NCBI GenBank assembly: GCA_934636065.1
Contig: CAKTZW010000046.1
Span: forward strand, 1-9,293
Origin: an uncultured Labedella sp.
GTDB taxonomy: Bacteria > Actinomycetota > Actinomycetes > Actinomycetales > Microbacteriaceae
Direction: 5' to 3'
Length of the DNA stretch: 9,293 nt
The translations under genes and the position numbers were made by a program. Shown here in pieces: positions 1 through 7,807 of the stretch. Within the stretch, counting starts at the first letter, position 1. Each line of letters begins with the position of its first letter. A model generated the notes under the pieces. The model saw only the letters and a list, made by a program, of their open reading frames with translations. It did no database searches and was not told the DNA's origin.

Positions 1-306
1 GTGCAGGGTCCCCGCGAGAACGCTCGCGAGTCCGACCGTCGACGCGACGGAGAGGTCGATCTCCCCCGTCACGATGATGAGCGTCATCGGGAGGGCGATG
101 AGCAGTGCGGGAGCGATGTCGAGGAAGAGGTACGTGACGGTGATCGGCTTGCCGAAGTTGTCGACGACCGACATCGCGACGACGATCACGATGACGAGCA
201 GGAGGATGATCGCCGTCTCGCGCGTGAAGAGGATGCGCTGCCAGGCGGGACGCCCGTAGTCGCGATAGGTGCGCTCGGTCGCGCGATTCCCGGTGAGGGT
301 CGTCAT
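1..306 (-). CDS. Sugar ABC transporter permease, CUT2 type (rhamnose RhaQ-like), partial: N-terminal 102 residues
   Basis: Inner-membrane permease subunit of a sugar importer; the C-terminal part lies beyond position 1. Reading down from the ATG at 306 gives 102 residues without a stop. They comprise a basic cytoplasmic N-terminus (about 1-30), a strongly hydrophobic segment (about 31-48), a second one (about 66-80), then GEIDLSV at 81-87. This last motif is typical of the ribose/rhamnose permease family (BPD_transp_2). The start shares its A with the TGA of the preceding permease (TGATG), and a purine-rich GAGGAGAGGG lies about 10 bases upstream, so translation is probably coupled. Being the second permease after an ATPase-permease pair, it corresponds to RhaQ in the rhizobial rhaSTPQ order. 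That name is inferred from context. A solute-binding protein gene probably follows outside the window. Confidence 0.88.
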   Translation of the reverse strand, partial: MTTLTGNRATERTYRDYGRPAWQRILFTRETAIILLLVIVIVVAMSVVDNFGKPITVTYLFLDIAPALLIALPMTLIIVTGEIDLSVASTVGLASVLAGTLH

Positions 307-1352
307 CAGTCGTCGTCCCTCTCCTCGAGGAGCCTGCGCGATTGTCGGAGCGAGAGGATGCGGTCGAGCACGATCGCTCCGATGATGAGGACACCGACGA
401 CGGCACGCTGCCAGAAGTCCGGGACGCCGAGGATCGGCAAGGCGCGGTTGATCGTGAGCAGGAGTACGGCGCCGATCGCCGCTCCCCACACGGTCCCGCT
501 GCCCCCGAAGATCGCGACGCCCCCGATGACGGCCGCGCCAACGGCGTCGAGCTCGTAACCCGACCCCGCTTGCGAGTTGATCGTGCCGTACCGGGCGACG
601 AAGAGGACTCCAGCGAGACCGGTCAGCGCGCCGGACACGACGAAGGCCGTGAGGATGCGCCGCGTGACGGGCAGGCCGTAGAGGCGAGCGGCCTCGGGGT
701 CGGAGCCGATCGCATAGAACTCGCGGCCGGCTCGCTGGTTCCGCATGTACCACCCGGCGATCACGAGCACGACGAGGGCGATGATCGTGAGATACGGGAT
801 GGTGAGGAACTGGCCGGTGCCGAGGGCGAGGAACTCGCGCGGGATGTCGGACGCGTTGATGCGGTCGCTCCCGGTCCACGCGACGTTGATGCCGCGATAC
901 GCGTAGAGGGTTCCGAGTGTGATGACGAGCGCCGGCACCTTCGCGAAGGCGACGAGGGCGCCGTTGATGAGGCCGAGCAGTGCGCCGAAGGCGATGCCGG
1001 CGACGAAGACGAGCGCCATCGGGATCCCCGGGAGGTCGAGGAAGAGCCGTCCCGTGAGGTACGCCGTCAGACCGAGGATCGAGCCGACCGAGAGGTCGAC
1101 GCTGCGGGTGATGATCACGATCGCCTGGCCGACGGCCAGCAGGATGAGGATCGACGGTGTGAGCAGCATGTCGCGCCAGCCGTCTGGACTGAAGAGGAAC
1201 GTGGGGTTCCTCGTCGTCGCGGCCGCGACGATGATGACGAGGGCGAGCAGGATGCCCGTCTCGCGAGCGCGGAGGAGTGAGCCGACGCCTCTCGAGAACG
1301 AGCCGCGCGCCGGCGACGGCGTCGTCTTCTGCTGGGTGGTCGTCATGCTCAT
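306..1352 (-). CDS. Sugar ABC transporter permease, CUT2 type (rhamnose RhaP-like)
   Basis: Complete 348-residue integral membrane permease, a normal length for the ribose/rhamnose/AI-2 importer family. Hydrophobic helices can be seen at about 33-47, 65-82, 110-136, 185-200, 233-253, 268-300 and 316-331. SVDLSVGS at 84-91 is the family motif after the second helix. [16 protein letters not shown] at 214-229 is the cytoplasmic loop expected to contact the ATPase. The first ATG (1352) forms an ATGA overlap with the stop of the ATPase gene and has GGAG about 8 bases upstream. A second in-frame ATG at 1346 is possible but would lose the overlap. The substrate is inferred to be L-rhamnose or a rhamnoside from the neighbouring isomerase and rhamnosidase. 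The protein sequence alone does not separate rhamnose from ribose or xylose permeases. Confidence 0.93.
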   Translation of the reverse strand: MSMTTTQQKTTPSPARGSFSRGVGSLLRARETGILLALVIIVAAATTRNPTFLFSPDGWRDMLLTPSILILLAVGQAIVIITRSVDLSVGSILGLTAYLTGRLFLDLPGIPMALVFVAGIAFGALLGLINGALVAFAKVPALVITLGTLYAYRGINVAWTGSDRINASDIPREFLALGTGQFLTIPYLTIIALVVLVIAGWYMRNQRAGREFYAIGSDPEAARLYGLPVTRRILTAFVVSGALTGLAGVLFVARYGTINSQAGSGYELDAVGAAVIGGVAIFGGSGTVWGAAIGAVLLLTINRALPILGVPDFWQRAVVGVLIIGAIVLDRILSLRQSRRLLEERDDD

Positions 1353-2872
1353 GCCGCGTGCTCCGAGCTCCGGGTCGCCGCGAACATGACGGCCTCGCTC
1401 GTGGCGTCGGCCCTGTCGAGCTCCGCCGTGATGCGGCCTTCGCGCATGACGAGCACGCGGTCGGCCATGCCGAGCACCTCGGGCAGCTCCGACGAGATCA
1501 TGAGGATGCCCATGCCCTCACCCGCGAGGCGGGAGAGGAGGCGGTGGACCTCGGCCTTCGTGCCGACGTCGATGCCGCGCGTGGGCTCGTCGATGATGAG
1601 CACGGTCGGGTTGGTCGCGAGCCACTTGCCGAGGACGACCTTCTGCTGGTTGCCGCCCGACAGCGTGCCGGCGATGGTGTCGAGTGCGCTCGTCTTGACC
1701 TCGAGGCGGCTCGCCCAGGTCCGCGCGGAGCCGTTCTCCGCCCCGCTCGTGAGCAGGCCGAGCTTCGAGAGCTGCTGGCGGATCGACATCGTGATGTTGT
1801 GCGCCACCGTCGAATCGAGCACGAGACCCTGCTTCCGTCGGTCCTCCGGCACGAGGGCGATGCCCGCGCGCATCGCGGCGACGGGGTTGCGGCGCGGAAT
1901 GCGTGCGCCGCGCAGCGTCACGGTGCCCGAGTCGTAGGGATCGACGCCGAAGACGGCGCGGGCGACTTCGCTGCGCCCGGCGCCGACGAGCCCCGCGAGT
2001 CCGACGATCTCTCCGGCGTGGACGGTGAGGTCGATGTCGTGGAAGACCCCGGCCGACGTGAGGCCGCTGACCTCGAGCAGTGCCTCGCCGATCTCTGTCT
2101 CCTGCTTGGGGAAGAGTTCCGCGATGTCGCGACCGACCATCTCGCGCACGACGCGGTCGACGCTCGTGTCGCTCGTCGCGGTCGTGGAGATGTAGTCGCC
2201 GTCGCGCATCACGGTGATGGTGTCGCAGAGAGCGAACACCTCGTCGAAGCGATGCGAGATGAACAGGAGCGCCCGGCCCTCGTCCCGGAGGCTGCGCGCG
2301 ACGGCGAAGAGGCGGTCGACCTCGACGCCGGAGAGCGCGGCGGTCGGCTCGTCCATGACGAGGACCTTCGCGTCGAGGGAGATGGCCTTCGCGATCTCGA
2401 TGATCTGCTGGTCCGCGATCGAGAGGCCCTCGGCCGGCCGGTCCGCGTCGATGCGCACGCCGAGGCGGGCGAACAGTCCGCGCACCTCGTCCCGCATCGC
2501 CTTGCGGTCGATGCGGCCGAAGCGACCGGTGGGCTGGCGGCCCATGAAGACGTTCTCGGTGACGGAGAGGTCGGGGAAGAGCGTCGGCTCCTGGTAGATG
2601 ACGGCGATGCCGGCGGCCTTCGAGTGCGCCGTGCTCGCGAAGTCGACGGTCTCGCCGTCGAGGCGGAAGTCGCCGGTGTCGCGCTGGTAGAGCCCGGCGA
2701 TGATCTTCACGAGGGTCGACTTCCCCGCGCCGTTCTCGCCGACGAGCGCATGGATCGAGTTCCGCTCGAGCGTGAGGCTCCCGGATCTCAACGCGACGAC
2801 GCTTCCGAACGACTTGGCGACGTCTCGCAGCTCCAGTGCGGGGGCCGATGGGCCGCCGGGGGTTCTCGACAT
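1349..2872 (-). CDS. Sugar ABC transporter ATP-binding protein with two NBDs (rhamnose RhaT/RbsA-like)
   Basis: A 507-residue cytoplasmic ATPase that powers the importer, with two ABC domains in one chain as in RbsA, MglA and the rhizobial RhaT ATPase. Domain 1: Walker [10 protein letters not shown] at 45-53, Q-loop Gln94, a degenerate signature around 149-157 (GLSIADQQ), Walker B VLVMDEPT at 170-177, switch His207. Domain 2: degenerate Walker [10 protein letters not shown] at 294-302 with Arg where Lys is expected, canonical signature LSGGNQQK at 404-411, Walker B LIIDEPT at 425-431. The asymmetric second site is usual in this family. The ATG at 2872 is chosen because the longer reading frame to 2986 would begin upstream of the predicted transcript start (about 2976), and no other in-frame start lies between. 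The Shine-Dalgarno is weak (GAGAAG, about 12 bases away). First gene of the importer operon; its stop overlaps the permease start. Confidence 0.94.
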   Translation of the reverse strand: MSRTPGGPSAPALELRDVAKSFGSVVALRSGSLTLERNSIHALVGENGAGKSTLVKIIAGLYQRDTGDFRLDGETVDFASTAHSKAAGIAVIYQEPTLFPDLSVTENVFMGRQPTGRFGRIDRKAMRDEVRGLFARLGVRIDADRPAEGLSIADQQIIEIAKAISLDAKVLVMDEPTAALSGVEVDRLFAVARSLRDEGRALLFISHRFDEVFALCDTITVMRDGDYISTTATSDTSVDRVVREMVGRDIAELFPKQETEIGEALLEVSGLTSAGVFHDIDLTVHAGEIVGLAGLVGAGRSEVARAVFGVDPYDSGTVTLRGARIPRRNPVAAMRAGIALVPEDRRKQGLVLDSTVAHNITMSIRQQLSKLGLLTSGAENGSARTWASRLEVKTSALDTIAGTLSGGNQQKVVLGKWLATNPTVLIIDEPTRGIDVGTKAEVHRLLSRLAGEGMGILMISSELPEVLGMADRVLVMREGRITAELDRADATSEAVMFAATRSSEHAA

Positions 2873-2956
2873 TGATGAACCGTTCTTCTCTGCGTCGTTG
2901 CTGGGGGGTGGTGATGCTGCTGCTGCGGCCGGTCTCGCGGGCCGGGAATCACCGGT

Positions 2957-2970
2957 GTGAATCGTTTCAC
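2957..2970. promoter_or_regulatory. Candidate LacI-family operator in front of the importer operon
   Basis: GTGAATCGTTTCAC is a 14-bp palindrome around a central CG with one mismatched pair, matching the TGAAACGTTTCA style of LacI-family sites. It lies at about +7 to +20 of the transcript predicted from the promoter at 2983-3011, a position where binding would block initiation or escape. The same core occurs at the rhaI promoter (4404-4415). The hinge region of the local LacI protein (Leu56) fits insertion at a central CG. A second inverted repeat, CCGGTG at 2952-2957 and CACCGG at 2968-2973, flanks and overlaps it and could form a small hairpin at the 5' end of the mRNA. Confidence 0.72.
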
Positions 2971-2982
2971 CGGACCAGCGCC

Positions 2983-3011
2983 ACATTATTCGCGGGTGTC
3001 GACGCTGTCAA
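2983..3011 (-). promoter_or_regulatory. Sigma-70-type promoter of the sugar importer operon
   Basis: On the minus strand the sequence reads TTGACA (3011-3006), a 17-base spacer, then TAATGT (2988-2983). The -35 box is perfect and the -10 box differs from TATAAT at few positions. This is striking in such GC-rich DNA. Transcription would start near 2976, leaving a leader of about 100 bases before the ATG at 2872. The importer can therefore be transcribed independently of rhaI, which lies upstream on the same strand. Confidence 0.72.
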
Positions 3012-3060
3012 CACGAGCGGCCGAATCGTGACCGGATCGGCCCCCGCCGACCTGCAGCCG

Positions 3061-3134
3061 GCCTCCGCCTGCCCGCCCGACCGTGCCCGCTCGTGGCTGC
3101 CCTGCCTGCCGGTGCCCGTCCGTCGGGCGGAGGC
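3061..3134 (-). terminator. GC-rich inverted repeats after rhaI, possible terminator
   Basis: The 282-base gap between rhaI and the importer holds two alternative 9-bp pairings: GCCTCCGCC (3061-3069) with GGCGGAGGC (3126-3134), and CCGCCCGAC (3073-3081) with GTCGGGCGG (3122-3130). They share bases, so only one can form at a time. Loops are 40-56 bases long and no U-run follows, so a standard intrinsic terminator is not shown. Position between the rhaI stop and the importer promoter is the main support. No coding sequence is recognised in this gap. Confidence 0.25.
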
Positions 3135-3154
3135 GGAGCGGGCCGGGGCGGCGG

Positions 3155-4321
3155 TCAGGCTCCCCAGCCCGACTGGGTGCCGCCGACACGCTCGGCGGCG
3201 ATCCTGTCCTGGTTTCCAGAGGCGAGGTAGGCCGTCATCGGGTCGGCGGGGAGGCCGCGGTTCTCGCGCCATGCGGCGAGGTCTCCGCGCACGTCCGTGT
3301 AGAACGCGTCCATGAGGACGTCGTTCGCGCCGAGGACGTCGCCGGCGTTCTGCGCTGCTGCGAGGGCGTCGCGGTCGACGAGAAGGGCGCGCGCCGTCAT
3401 CTCCTGCACGTTGAGGACCGAGCGGATCTGCCCGGGGATCTTGTCCTCGACGTTGTGGCACTGGTCGAGCATGAAGGCGACGGGGCTGTCGGCGCCGTAC
3501 CCGCCGCCGCGGACGACTTCCACCAGGATGCGGAAGAGCTGGAACGGGTCGGCGGCGCCGACGATGAGGTCGTCGTCGGCGTAGAAGCGGGAGTTGAAGT
3601 CGAACGACCCGAGCTTCCCGAGCCGGAGGAGCTGCATGACGATGAACTCGATGTTCGTGCCGGGGGCGTGGTGGCCGGTGTCGAGGCAGACCATGGCCTT
3701 GTCTCCGAGCGCGGCGACGTGGGCGTAGGATGTGCCCCAGTCCGGGACGTCCGTGTGGTAGAACGCCGGCTCGAAGAACTTGTACTCGAGGACGAGTCGC
3801 TGCTCGTCGCCCAACCGGTCGTAGATCTCGCGGAGCGAGTCGGCGAGTCGGTCCTGTCGGCCGCGCAGATCGCCCTGGCCGGGATAGTTGGTGCCGTCCG
3901 CGAGCCAGATCTTGAGGTCCCGCGATCCGGTCGCGTGCATGATGTCGATGCACTCGAGGTGGTGATCGATGGCGCGCCGTCGGATGGTGTCGTCCGTGTG
4001 GGTGAGGCTTCCGAACTTGTAGACGTCGTCCTGGAACGTGTTCGAGTTGACCGTCCCGAGGCCGACGCCCCTCTCGGTGGCGAAGTCCCGCAGAGCCGCG
4101 TAGTCGTCGACCCGGTCCCACGGGATGTGGAGGGCGACGGTCGGTGCGAGGGCCGTGACGTCGTTGACGGTCGCGGCGTCGATGATCTTCTCCTGGATCG
4201 TCCGCGGCGTGCCGGGGGTGCCGAACACCTTGAAACGGGTCCCCGAGTTGCCGAACGCCCAAGACGGCAGTTCGATCGCCTGCTCGGCGAGGTCGGCGGC
4301 GATATCGCTGAAGGACGTCAT
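3155..4321 (-). CDS. rhaI: L-rhamnose isomerase, RhaI type
   Basis: Cytoplasmic metal-dependent isomerase interconverting L-rhamnose and L-rhamnulose, the first intracellular step of rhamnose breakdown. It is a TIM-barrel sugar isomerase of 388 residues, close to the usual size of the Streptomyces-type RhaI family. Visible active-site segments: LEYKFFEP at 178-185 (Glu179), CLDTGHHAP at 212-220 (Asp214, His217), SFDFN at 239-243 (Asp241), ADDDL at 248-252 (Asp249-251), MLDQCHN at 284-290 (Asp286). Spacing of Glu179, Asp214, His217 and Asp249 matches, from memory, the metal ligands Glu219, Asp254, His257 and Asp289 of the Pseudomonas stutzeri enzyme. His281 there falls on Asp241 here. The start at 4321 follows AAGGGA (4328-4333) at 6 bases. 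The open frame extends upstream to 4444, but that would pass through the promoter. Divergent from the LacI-family regulator and probably repressed by it. Confidence 0.93.
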   Translation of the reverse strand: MTSFSDIAADLAEQAIELPSWAFGNSGTRFKVFGTPGTPRTIQEKIIDAATVNDVTALAPTVALHIPWDRVDDYAALRDFATERGVGLGTVNSNTFQDDVYKFGSLTHTDDTIRRRAIDHHLECIDIMHATGSRDLKIWLADGTNYPGQGDLRGRQDRLADSLREIYDRLGDEQRLVLEYKFFEPAFYHTDVPDWGTSYAHVAALGDKAMVCLDTGHHAPGTNIEFIVMQLLRLGKLGSFDFNSRFYADDDLIVGAADPFQLFRILVEVVRGGGYGADSPVAFMLDQCHNVEDKIPGQIRSVLNVQEMTARALLVDRDALAAAQNAGDVLGANDVLMDAFYTDVRGDLAAWRENRGLPADPMTAYLASGNQDRIAAERVGGTQSGWGA

Positions 4322-4388
4322 GGTGGTTCCCTTTCGTCGGGGAAGGTCGTGGCCGCGCGTCAGCGACTCGTCGCCGACGACAAGATGG

Positions 4389-4416
4389 ACTCTACACAGA
4401 AAATAAAACGTTTCAA
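4389..4416 (-). promoter_or_regulatory. Candidate rhaI promoter
   Basis: On the minus strand TTGAAA (4416-4411) and TAGAGT (4394-4389) are separated by 16 bases, predicting a start near 4382 and a leader of about 60 bases. This is the only clearly AT-rich patch in the 164-base divergent region. Both hexamers are imperfect, so the exact boxes are uncertain. The LacI-type operator at 4404-4415 covers most of the -35 box and part of the spacer. No convincing plus-strand promoter for the regulator was found, although it must start in this region or overlap it. Confidence 0.5.
4404..4415. promoter_or_regulatory. Candidate LacI-family operator in the rhaI/regulator divergent region
   Basis: TAAAACGTTTCA differs by one base from the classic palindrome TGAAACGTTTCA and is centred on CG, as is the site at 2957-2970. 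It overlaps the predicted rhaI -35 region, and its centre lies about 76 bases before the regulator's start codon. One site could therefore control rhaI and give autoregulation. The assignment to the adjacent LacI-family protein is inferred from proximity and from the shared half-site GTTTCA. Confidence 0.75.
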
Positions 4417-4485
4417 TAGCAAAGCCCGACAGGATGCCGCGCACGATACGCTACGGAGCGGAGACACCGACATCGGGAGGATCGC

Positions 4486-5493
4486 ATGGGGACAGCGAGC
4501 ATCCGCGATGTCGCGGCGTTGGCCGGAGTCTCGGTGGGAACCGTCTCCAACGTGCTGAACCGGCCGGCCAAGGTCGCGACCTCCACCGTGGAGAAGGTGC
4601 ACCGGGCGATCGATGAACTCGGTTTCGTGCGGAACGACGCCGCGCGCCAGCTGCGGGCGGGGCGCAGCCGCAGTATCGGACTCGTCGTGCTCGATGTCGC
4701 CAACCCGTTCTTCACGTCCGTCGCGCGCGGCGCCGAGCAGGCGGCCGGCGACGCCGGACTCAGCATCCTGCTCGGCAACAGCGACGACGACGTCGCCCGC
4801 GAGTCGTCGTACCTCGACCTCTTCGAGGAGCAGCGGGTGCACGGCGTGCTCGTGTCGCCCGTCGGTGATGGTGTCGAGCGGCTCGAGCGGCTCCGATCTC
4901 GCGGCATCCCCGCCGTGCTCGTCGACCGCCCGACCGAGGACCCGCGATTCTCCTCAGTGGCCGTCGACGATGTCGCCGGAGGCCGGCTGGCCGTCGAGCA
5001 CCTGCTCTCGATCGGGAGGAGGAACATCCTCATGGTCGCGGGCCCGATGAGCGTGCGCCAGGTGCGTGACCGGCTCGCGGGAGCGCAAGCGGCGGTCGCC
5101 GATGTCGCGGGCGCCTCTTTCGACGTCGTCTCGACGGCGGGACTCACCGTCATCGAAGGACGATCGGTGGGAGCGGCGATCGCCGCAGGTCCGGCGGAGA
5201 CGCGGCCCGACGCGATCTTCGCCGCCAACGACCTTCTCGCCGTCGGCGTGCTGCAGGCCTTCGCATTCGGCGGGGCGGTCCGCGTCCCGGAGGACATCGC
5301 GCTCGTGGGCTACGACGACATCGACTTCGCGGCGGCGGCGGTCGTGCCGCTCACATCCGTCCGACAGCCGAGCACCTCCATCGGTCGCCGGGCCGTCGAA
5401 CTGCTCCTGCACCAGGGAGACGGCTCGCGCGCGCCCGGCGAGCACGTCGTCTTCGACCCCGAACTGGTGGTTCGGTCCTCGACGAGCGGCTAG
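4486..5493 (+). CDS. LacI-family transcriptional regulator of the rhamnose locus
   Basis: A 335-residue sugar-responsive DNA-binding protein of typical LacI/GalR length. The N-terminal helix-turn-helix occupies about residues 5-25 (IRDVAALAGVSVGTVSNVLN). A hinge helix follows at about 48-59 with Leu56, the residue type that wedges into a central CpG in this family. From about 62 a periplasmic-binding-protein-like ligand domain follows, with NPFF at 73-76, the family's usual segment after the first strand, then AANDLLAVG at 246-254 and GYDDIDFA at 275-282. GGGAGG (4475-4480) is 5 bases before the ATG. It is the only plus-strand gene, divergent from rhaI and convergent with the rhamnosidase. 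The two CG-centred palindromes at 2957 and 4404 make it the likely repressor of rhaI and the importer. The inducer is inferred to be L-rhamnose, L-rhamnulose or a derivative. Confidence 0.94.
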   Translation: MGTASIRDVAALAGVSVGTVSNVLNRPAKVATSTVEKVHRAIDELGFVRNDAARQLRAGRSRSIGLVVLDVANPFFTSVARGAEQAAGDAGLSILLGNSDDDVARESSYLDLFEEQRVHGVLVSPVGDGVERLERLRSRGIPAVLVDRPTEDPRFSSVAVDDVAGGRLAVEHLLSIGRRNILMVAGPMSVRQVRDRLAGAQAAVADVAGASFDVVSTAGLTVIEGRSVGAAIAAGPAETRPDAIFAANDLLAVGVLQAFAFGGAVRVPEDIALVGYDDIDFAAAAVVPLTSVRQPSTSIGRRAVELLLHQGDGSRAPGEHVVFDPELVVRSSTSG

Positions 5494-5508
5494 CGGCGGG
5501 CCCACCGC
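5493..5508. terminator. Near-palindrome between convergent genes, possible terminator
   Basis: GCGGCGGGCCCACCGC is a 16-bp inverted repeat with one mismatched pair, starting on the last base of the regulator's stop codon. Only 39 bases separate the two convergent stops (5493 and 5533). A GC hairpin here could help end either transcript, but there is no T-run on either side and the loop would be tight. Confidence 0.25.
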
Positions 5509-5532
5509 GTCCGAGGGCGACGGGTGTCGTCC

Positions 5533-7797
5533 TCATCGGACCGCTCCTTCGAGGTGGTGGTCACCCCCGATGACGGATGTCCGGGTCCCGTCGGGGAGCG
5601 CGATCTCCGCCGGCACGCCGTCGGGCAAAGAGACGTCGACGACGATCTGCTCGTCCTCGACCCGCCAGGCGCAGGAGACGGCTCCATTCGGTGACCGGTA
5701 CGACGTCTCGGCCCACGTGATCCCCGGCCCGGGTTCCGGCTGGATCAGCACCCGCGCGTACCCGGGGGCGGCGGAGCGGATGCCTCCGACGACCTGGTAG
5801 ATCCAGTCGACGACGGCGCCGAGGGCGTAGTGATTGAAGCTCGTCATCTCGCCCGGGTTGATCGACCCGTCGGGAAGCATCGAGTCCCACCGCTCCCAGA
5901 TGGTCGTGGCCCCCATGGTGACCGGGTAGAGCCACGAGGGATTCTGCTTCTCGAGCAGGAGACGGTAGGCGTCCTCCAGGTGGCCGGTGCTCGACAGGGC
6001 CCACGTGACGAACGGAGTTCCGGCGAAACCGGTCGTGACCGTGTACCCCGCCTCGCGCACGAGCTCGGAGAGCCGGTCGCCGGCGCGAGCGAGCAGATCG
6101 CCGCTCAGCAGTCCGAACGTGATCGCGAGGGCATAGACGGTCGTGCAGTCGGAGCGGACGCGACCGTCGCCAGACACGTAGTGCTCGAGGAATGCGACAC
6201 GGGTCCGTTCTGCGAGGGCGCTCCAGCGATCCGCGTCCTCGGCCCGCCCGAGCACCCCGGCGACCTCCGCCACGAACGACGCCGATCGGTAGAGACAGGC
6301 CGTCGCGACGACGGACGGGTCCGCCTTCGCGGCACCGGGGTCCTCCGGCGGGGCATCGGGGTCGAGCCAGTCGCCGAGCTGATTCCCCCTGTCCCACAGT
6401 CCGGTCGGCGAGATGTCCGGTTCGATCGACTCGAGGTGGAGGACCATGGCGGGGTAGTGGTCGGCCAGGCGGTCCACGTCCCCGTAGGCCCGCCAGAGCG
6501 CCTCCGGAACCCAGACGGCGGCGTCGCCCCACACCGCCGTCGCGCGATGCCACGGGAGGGAGAACCCCTCCGGGAAGTGCGCGTACTTGAGGATCTCGGG
6601 CACGACGAGCGGGACGGCGCCGTCCTCGCTGTGACGAGTCTCCTCGAGGAGGTCGCGCAGCCACCCGTCGAGGAAGTCCGACGTGTCGAACTGGAAGGAG
6701 GCCGACGCGGCATACGCGGCGATGTCGCCGGTCCAGCCGAGGCGTTCGTCGCGCTGAGGGCAATCGGTGGGGACGCTCAGGAAGTTGCCCTTCTGCCCCC
6801 AGATCGAGTTCTCAACCAGTCGATCGATCAGCGGCTCCGAGCACCGGAAGTGGCCGGTCCGTTCCATCTCCGAGTGCACCACGACGGCTTCGAGGTCCTG
6901 GTCCGTCAGCTCGCCCGGCCATCCATCGACGTCGATGTAGCGGAATCCGTGGAAGGTCATCGTCGGCTCGAACCGATCGAGACCTCCGGACAGGACGAAC
7001 TCGTCGGTCGCCTCCGCTCCGCGCAGGGGCCGCATGCCGAGTTCGCCGTCCTCGAGCACCTCGGCGTGCCGGATGACGATCCGGGTCCCTTCCGCTCCCT
7101 GCACGGCGAAACGAACCCATCCGACGATGTTCTGCCCGAAATCGACGAGGGTCCGACCGGAGGGCGACGTCGTGATCTCGCGGGGCCTGATGACCTCGTT
7201 CCGGACGATCGGCGGCGCCGACTGCGGAATCAGGGCCTGCCGGTCCACGGAGACCTCGCGCACGTCGAGCGCCCGCGACTGCGAGCGGAGCCGGGCGTCG
7301 ATCGTCTGGCCGTTGTAGAGCGAATTGCGCGTCGTGTCCGATTCCTCGGCCGTCCACTCCGGCGACGTCGTCACCCGCTGGGTGGAGCCGTCCCGGAAGG
7401 TGACCTCGAGGGCCGCGGCGACCGCGATCTCCTCCCCGTAGTCCGCCTCGGCGCGCGCGAAACCGAGCTTTCCGCGGTACCAGCCGTTGCCGAGCACGAG
7501 CTCGAGCCGGACGTCCCCGGACCCTCCAGCGATGAGCGGGGCGACGTCGTGGCTCTGGTACGCCAGGCGCCATTCGTACGAGGTCCAGCCCGGATTGAGA
7601 ACGGACGTCGTGACGGGGACGCCGTCGACGAAGGCCTCGTAGACGCCGTGAGCCGTGGCGGTGAGGACCGCGGTCGCGATCTCGTCGCGCGGCTGACGGA
7701 GTGGGACCTCGGCGTGGAACCGGGGCGCGATCCCCTCGTCGGCGACCGCGGTGATGAAGGCGGCGTCGTCCAGTGGGGTGGTGGGTTCGGCGATCAT
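5533..7797 (-). CDS. Alpha-L-rhamnosidase, glycoside hydrolase family 78, intracellular
   Basis: Inverting hydrolase releasing terminal L-rhamnose from glycosides or oligosaccharides; 754 residues. The N-terminal beta-sandwich region (about 25-210) contains GWTSYEWRLAYQSHDV at 70-85 and LGNGWYRGKLG at 102-112, typical of the GH78 N domain. A concanavalin-like domain follows (VDFGQNIVGWVRF, 218-230). The (alpha/alpha)6 catalytic domain begins near 320 with the family signature DCPQRDERLGWTGD at 345-358; Glu351 is the probable general acid. PGEMTSFNHYALGAV at 648-662 supplies Glu650, the probable general base. A short C-terminal beta domain ends at 754. It has no signal peptide or membrane helix, so it should act on imported rhamnosides. 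It is somewhat short for the family: it starts directly at the N domain, without the extra leading modules of longer members. The ATG at 7797 is preferred over 7809 because GAGGA lies 5 bases before it. Confidence 0.94.
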   Translation of the reverse strand: MIAEPTTPLDDAAFITAVADEGIAPRFHAEVPLRQPRDEIATAVLTATAHGVYEAFVDGVPVTTSVLNPGWTSYEWRLAYQSHDVAPLIAGGSGDVRLELVLGNGWYRGKLGFARAEADYGEEIAVAAALEVTFRDGSTQRVTTSPEWTAEESDTTRNSLYNGQTIDARLRSQSRALDVREVSVDRQALIPQSAPPIVRNEVIRPREITTSPSGRTLVDFGQNIVGWVRFAVQGAEGTRIVIRHAEVLEDGELGMRPLRGAEATDEFVLSGGLDRFEPTMTFHGFRYIDVDGWPGELTDQDLEAVVVHSEMERTGHFRCSEPLIDRLVENSIWGQKGNFLSVPTDCPQRDERLGWTGDIAAYAASASFQFDTSDFLDGWLRDLLEETRHSEDGAVPLVVPEILKYAHFPEGFSLPWHRATAVWGDAAVWVPEALWRAYGDVDRLADHYPAMVLHLESIEPDISPTGLWDRGNQLGDWLDPDAPPEDPGAAKADPSVVATACLYRSASFVAEVAGVLGRAEDADRWSALAERTRVAFLEHYVSGDGRVRSDCTTVYALAITFGLLSGDLLARAGDRLSELVREAGYTVTTGFAGTPFVTWALSSTGHLEDAYRLLLEKQNPSWLYPVTMGATTIWERWDSMLPDGSINPGEMTSFNHYALGAVVDWIYQVVGGIRSAAPGYARVLIQPEPGPGITWAETSYRSPNGAVSCAWRVEDEQIVVDVSLPDGVPAEIALPDGTRTSVIGGDHHLEGAVR

Positions 7798-7802
7798 GGA
7801 CG

Positions 7803-7807
7803 TCCTC
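7803..7807 (-). promoter_or_regulatory. Ribosome binding site deciding the rhamnosidase start
   Basis: GAGGA on the minus strand (7807-7803), 5 bases before the ATG at 7797. It overlaps the last ATG of the tandem-repeat array (7809-7807), which is in the same frame and would add only four residues (MRTS) with no Shine-Dalgarno of its own. This favours 7797 as the main start. Confidence 0.65.

Noticed and set aside
1277..2875. Plus-strand open frame of 532 codons opposite the ABC ATPase
   Set aside because: Charged low-complexity translation with no motif; the minus strand encodes a clear double-NBD ATPase.
4231..4240. TGAAACGGGT inside rhaI as a third operator
   Set aside because: Only one half-site matches; the other half is not palindromic, and it lies in coding sequence where the codons explain it.
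2967..4262. Second minus-strand frame of 431 codons over rhaI, and a plus-strand frame at 3083-4558
   Set aside because: Both are Arg/Pro- or Glu/Val-rich shadows of rhaI; the rhaI frame has all the isomerase motifs and a good ribosome binding site.
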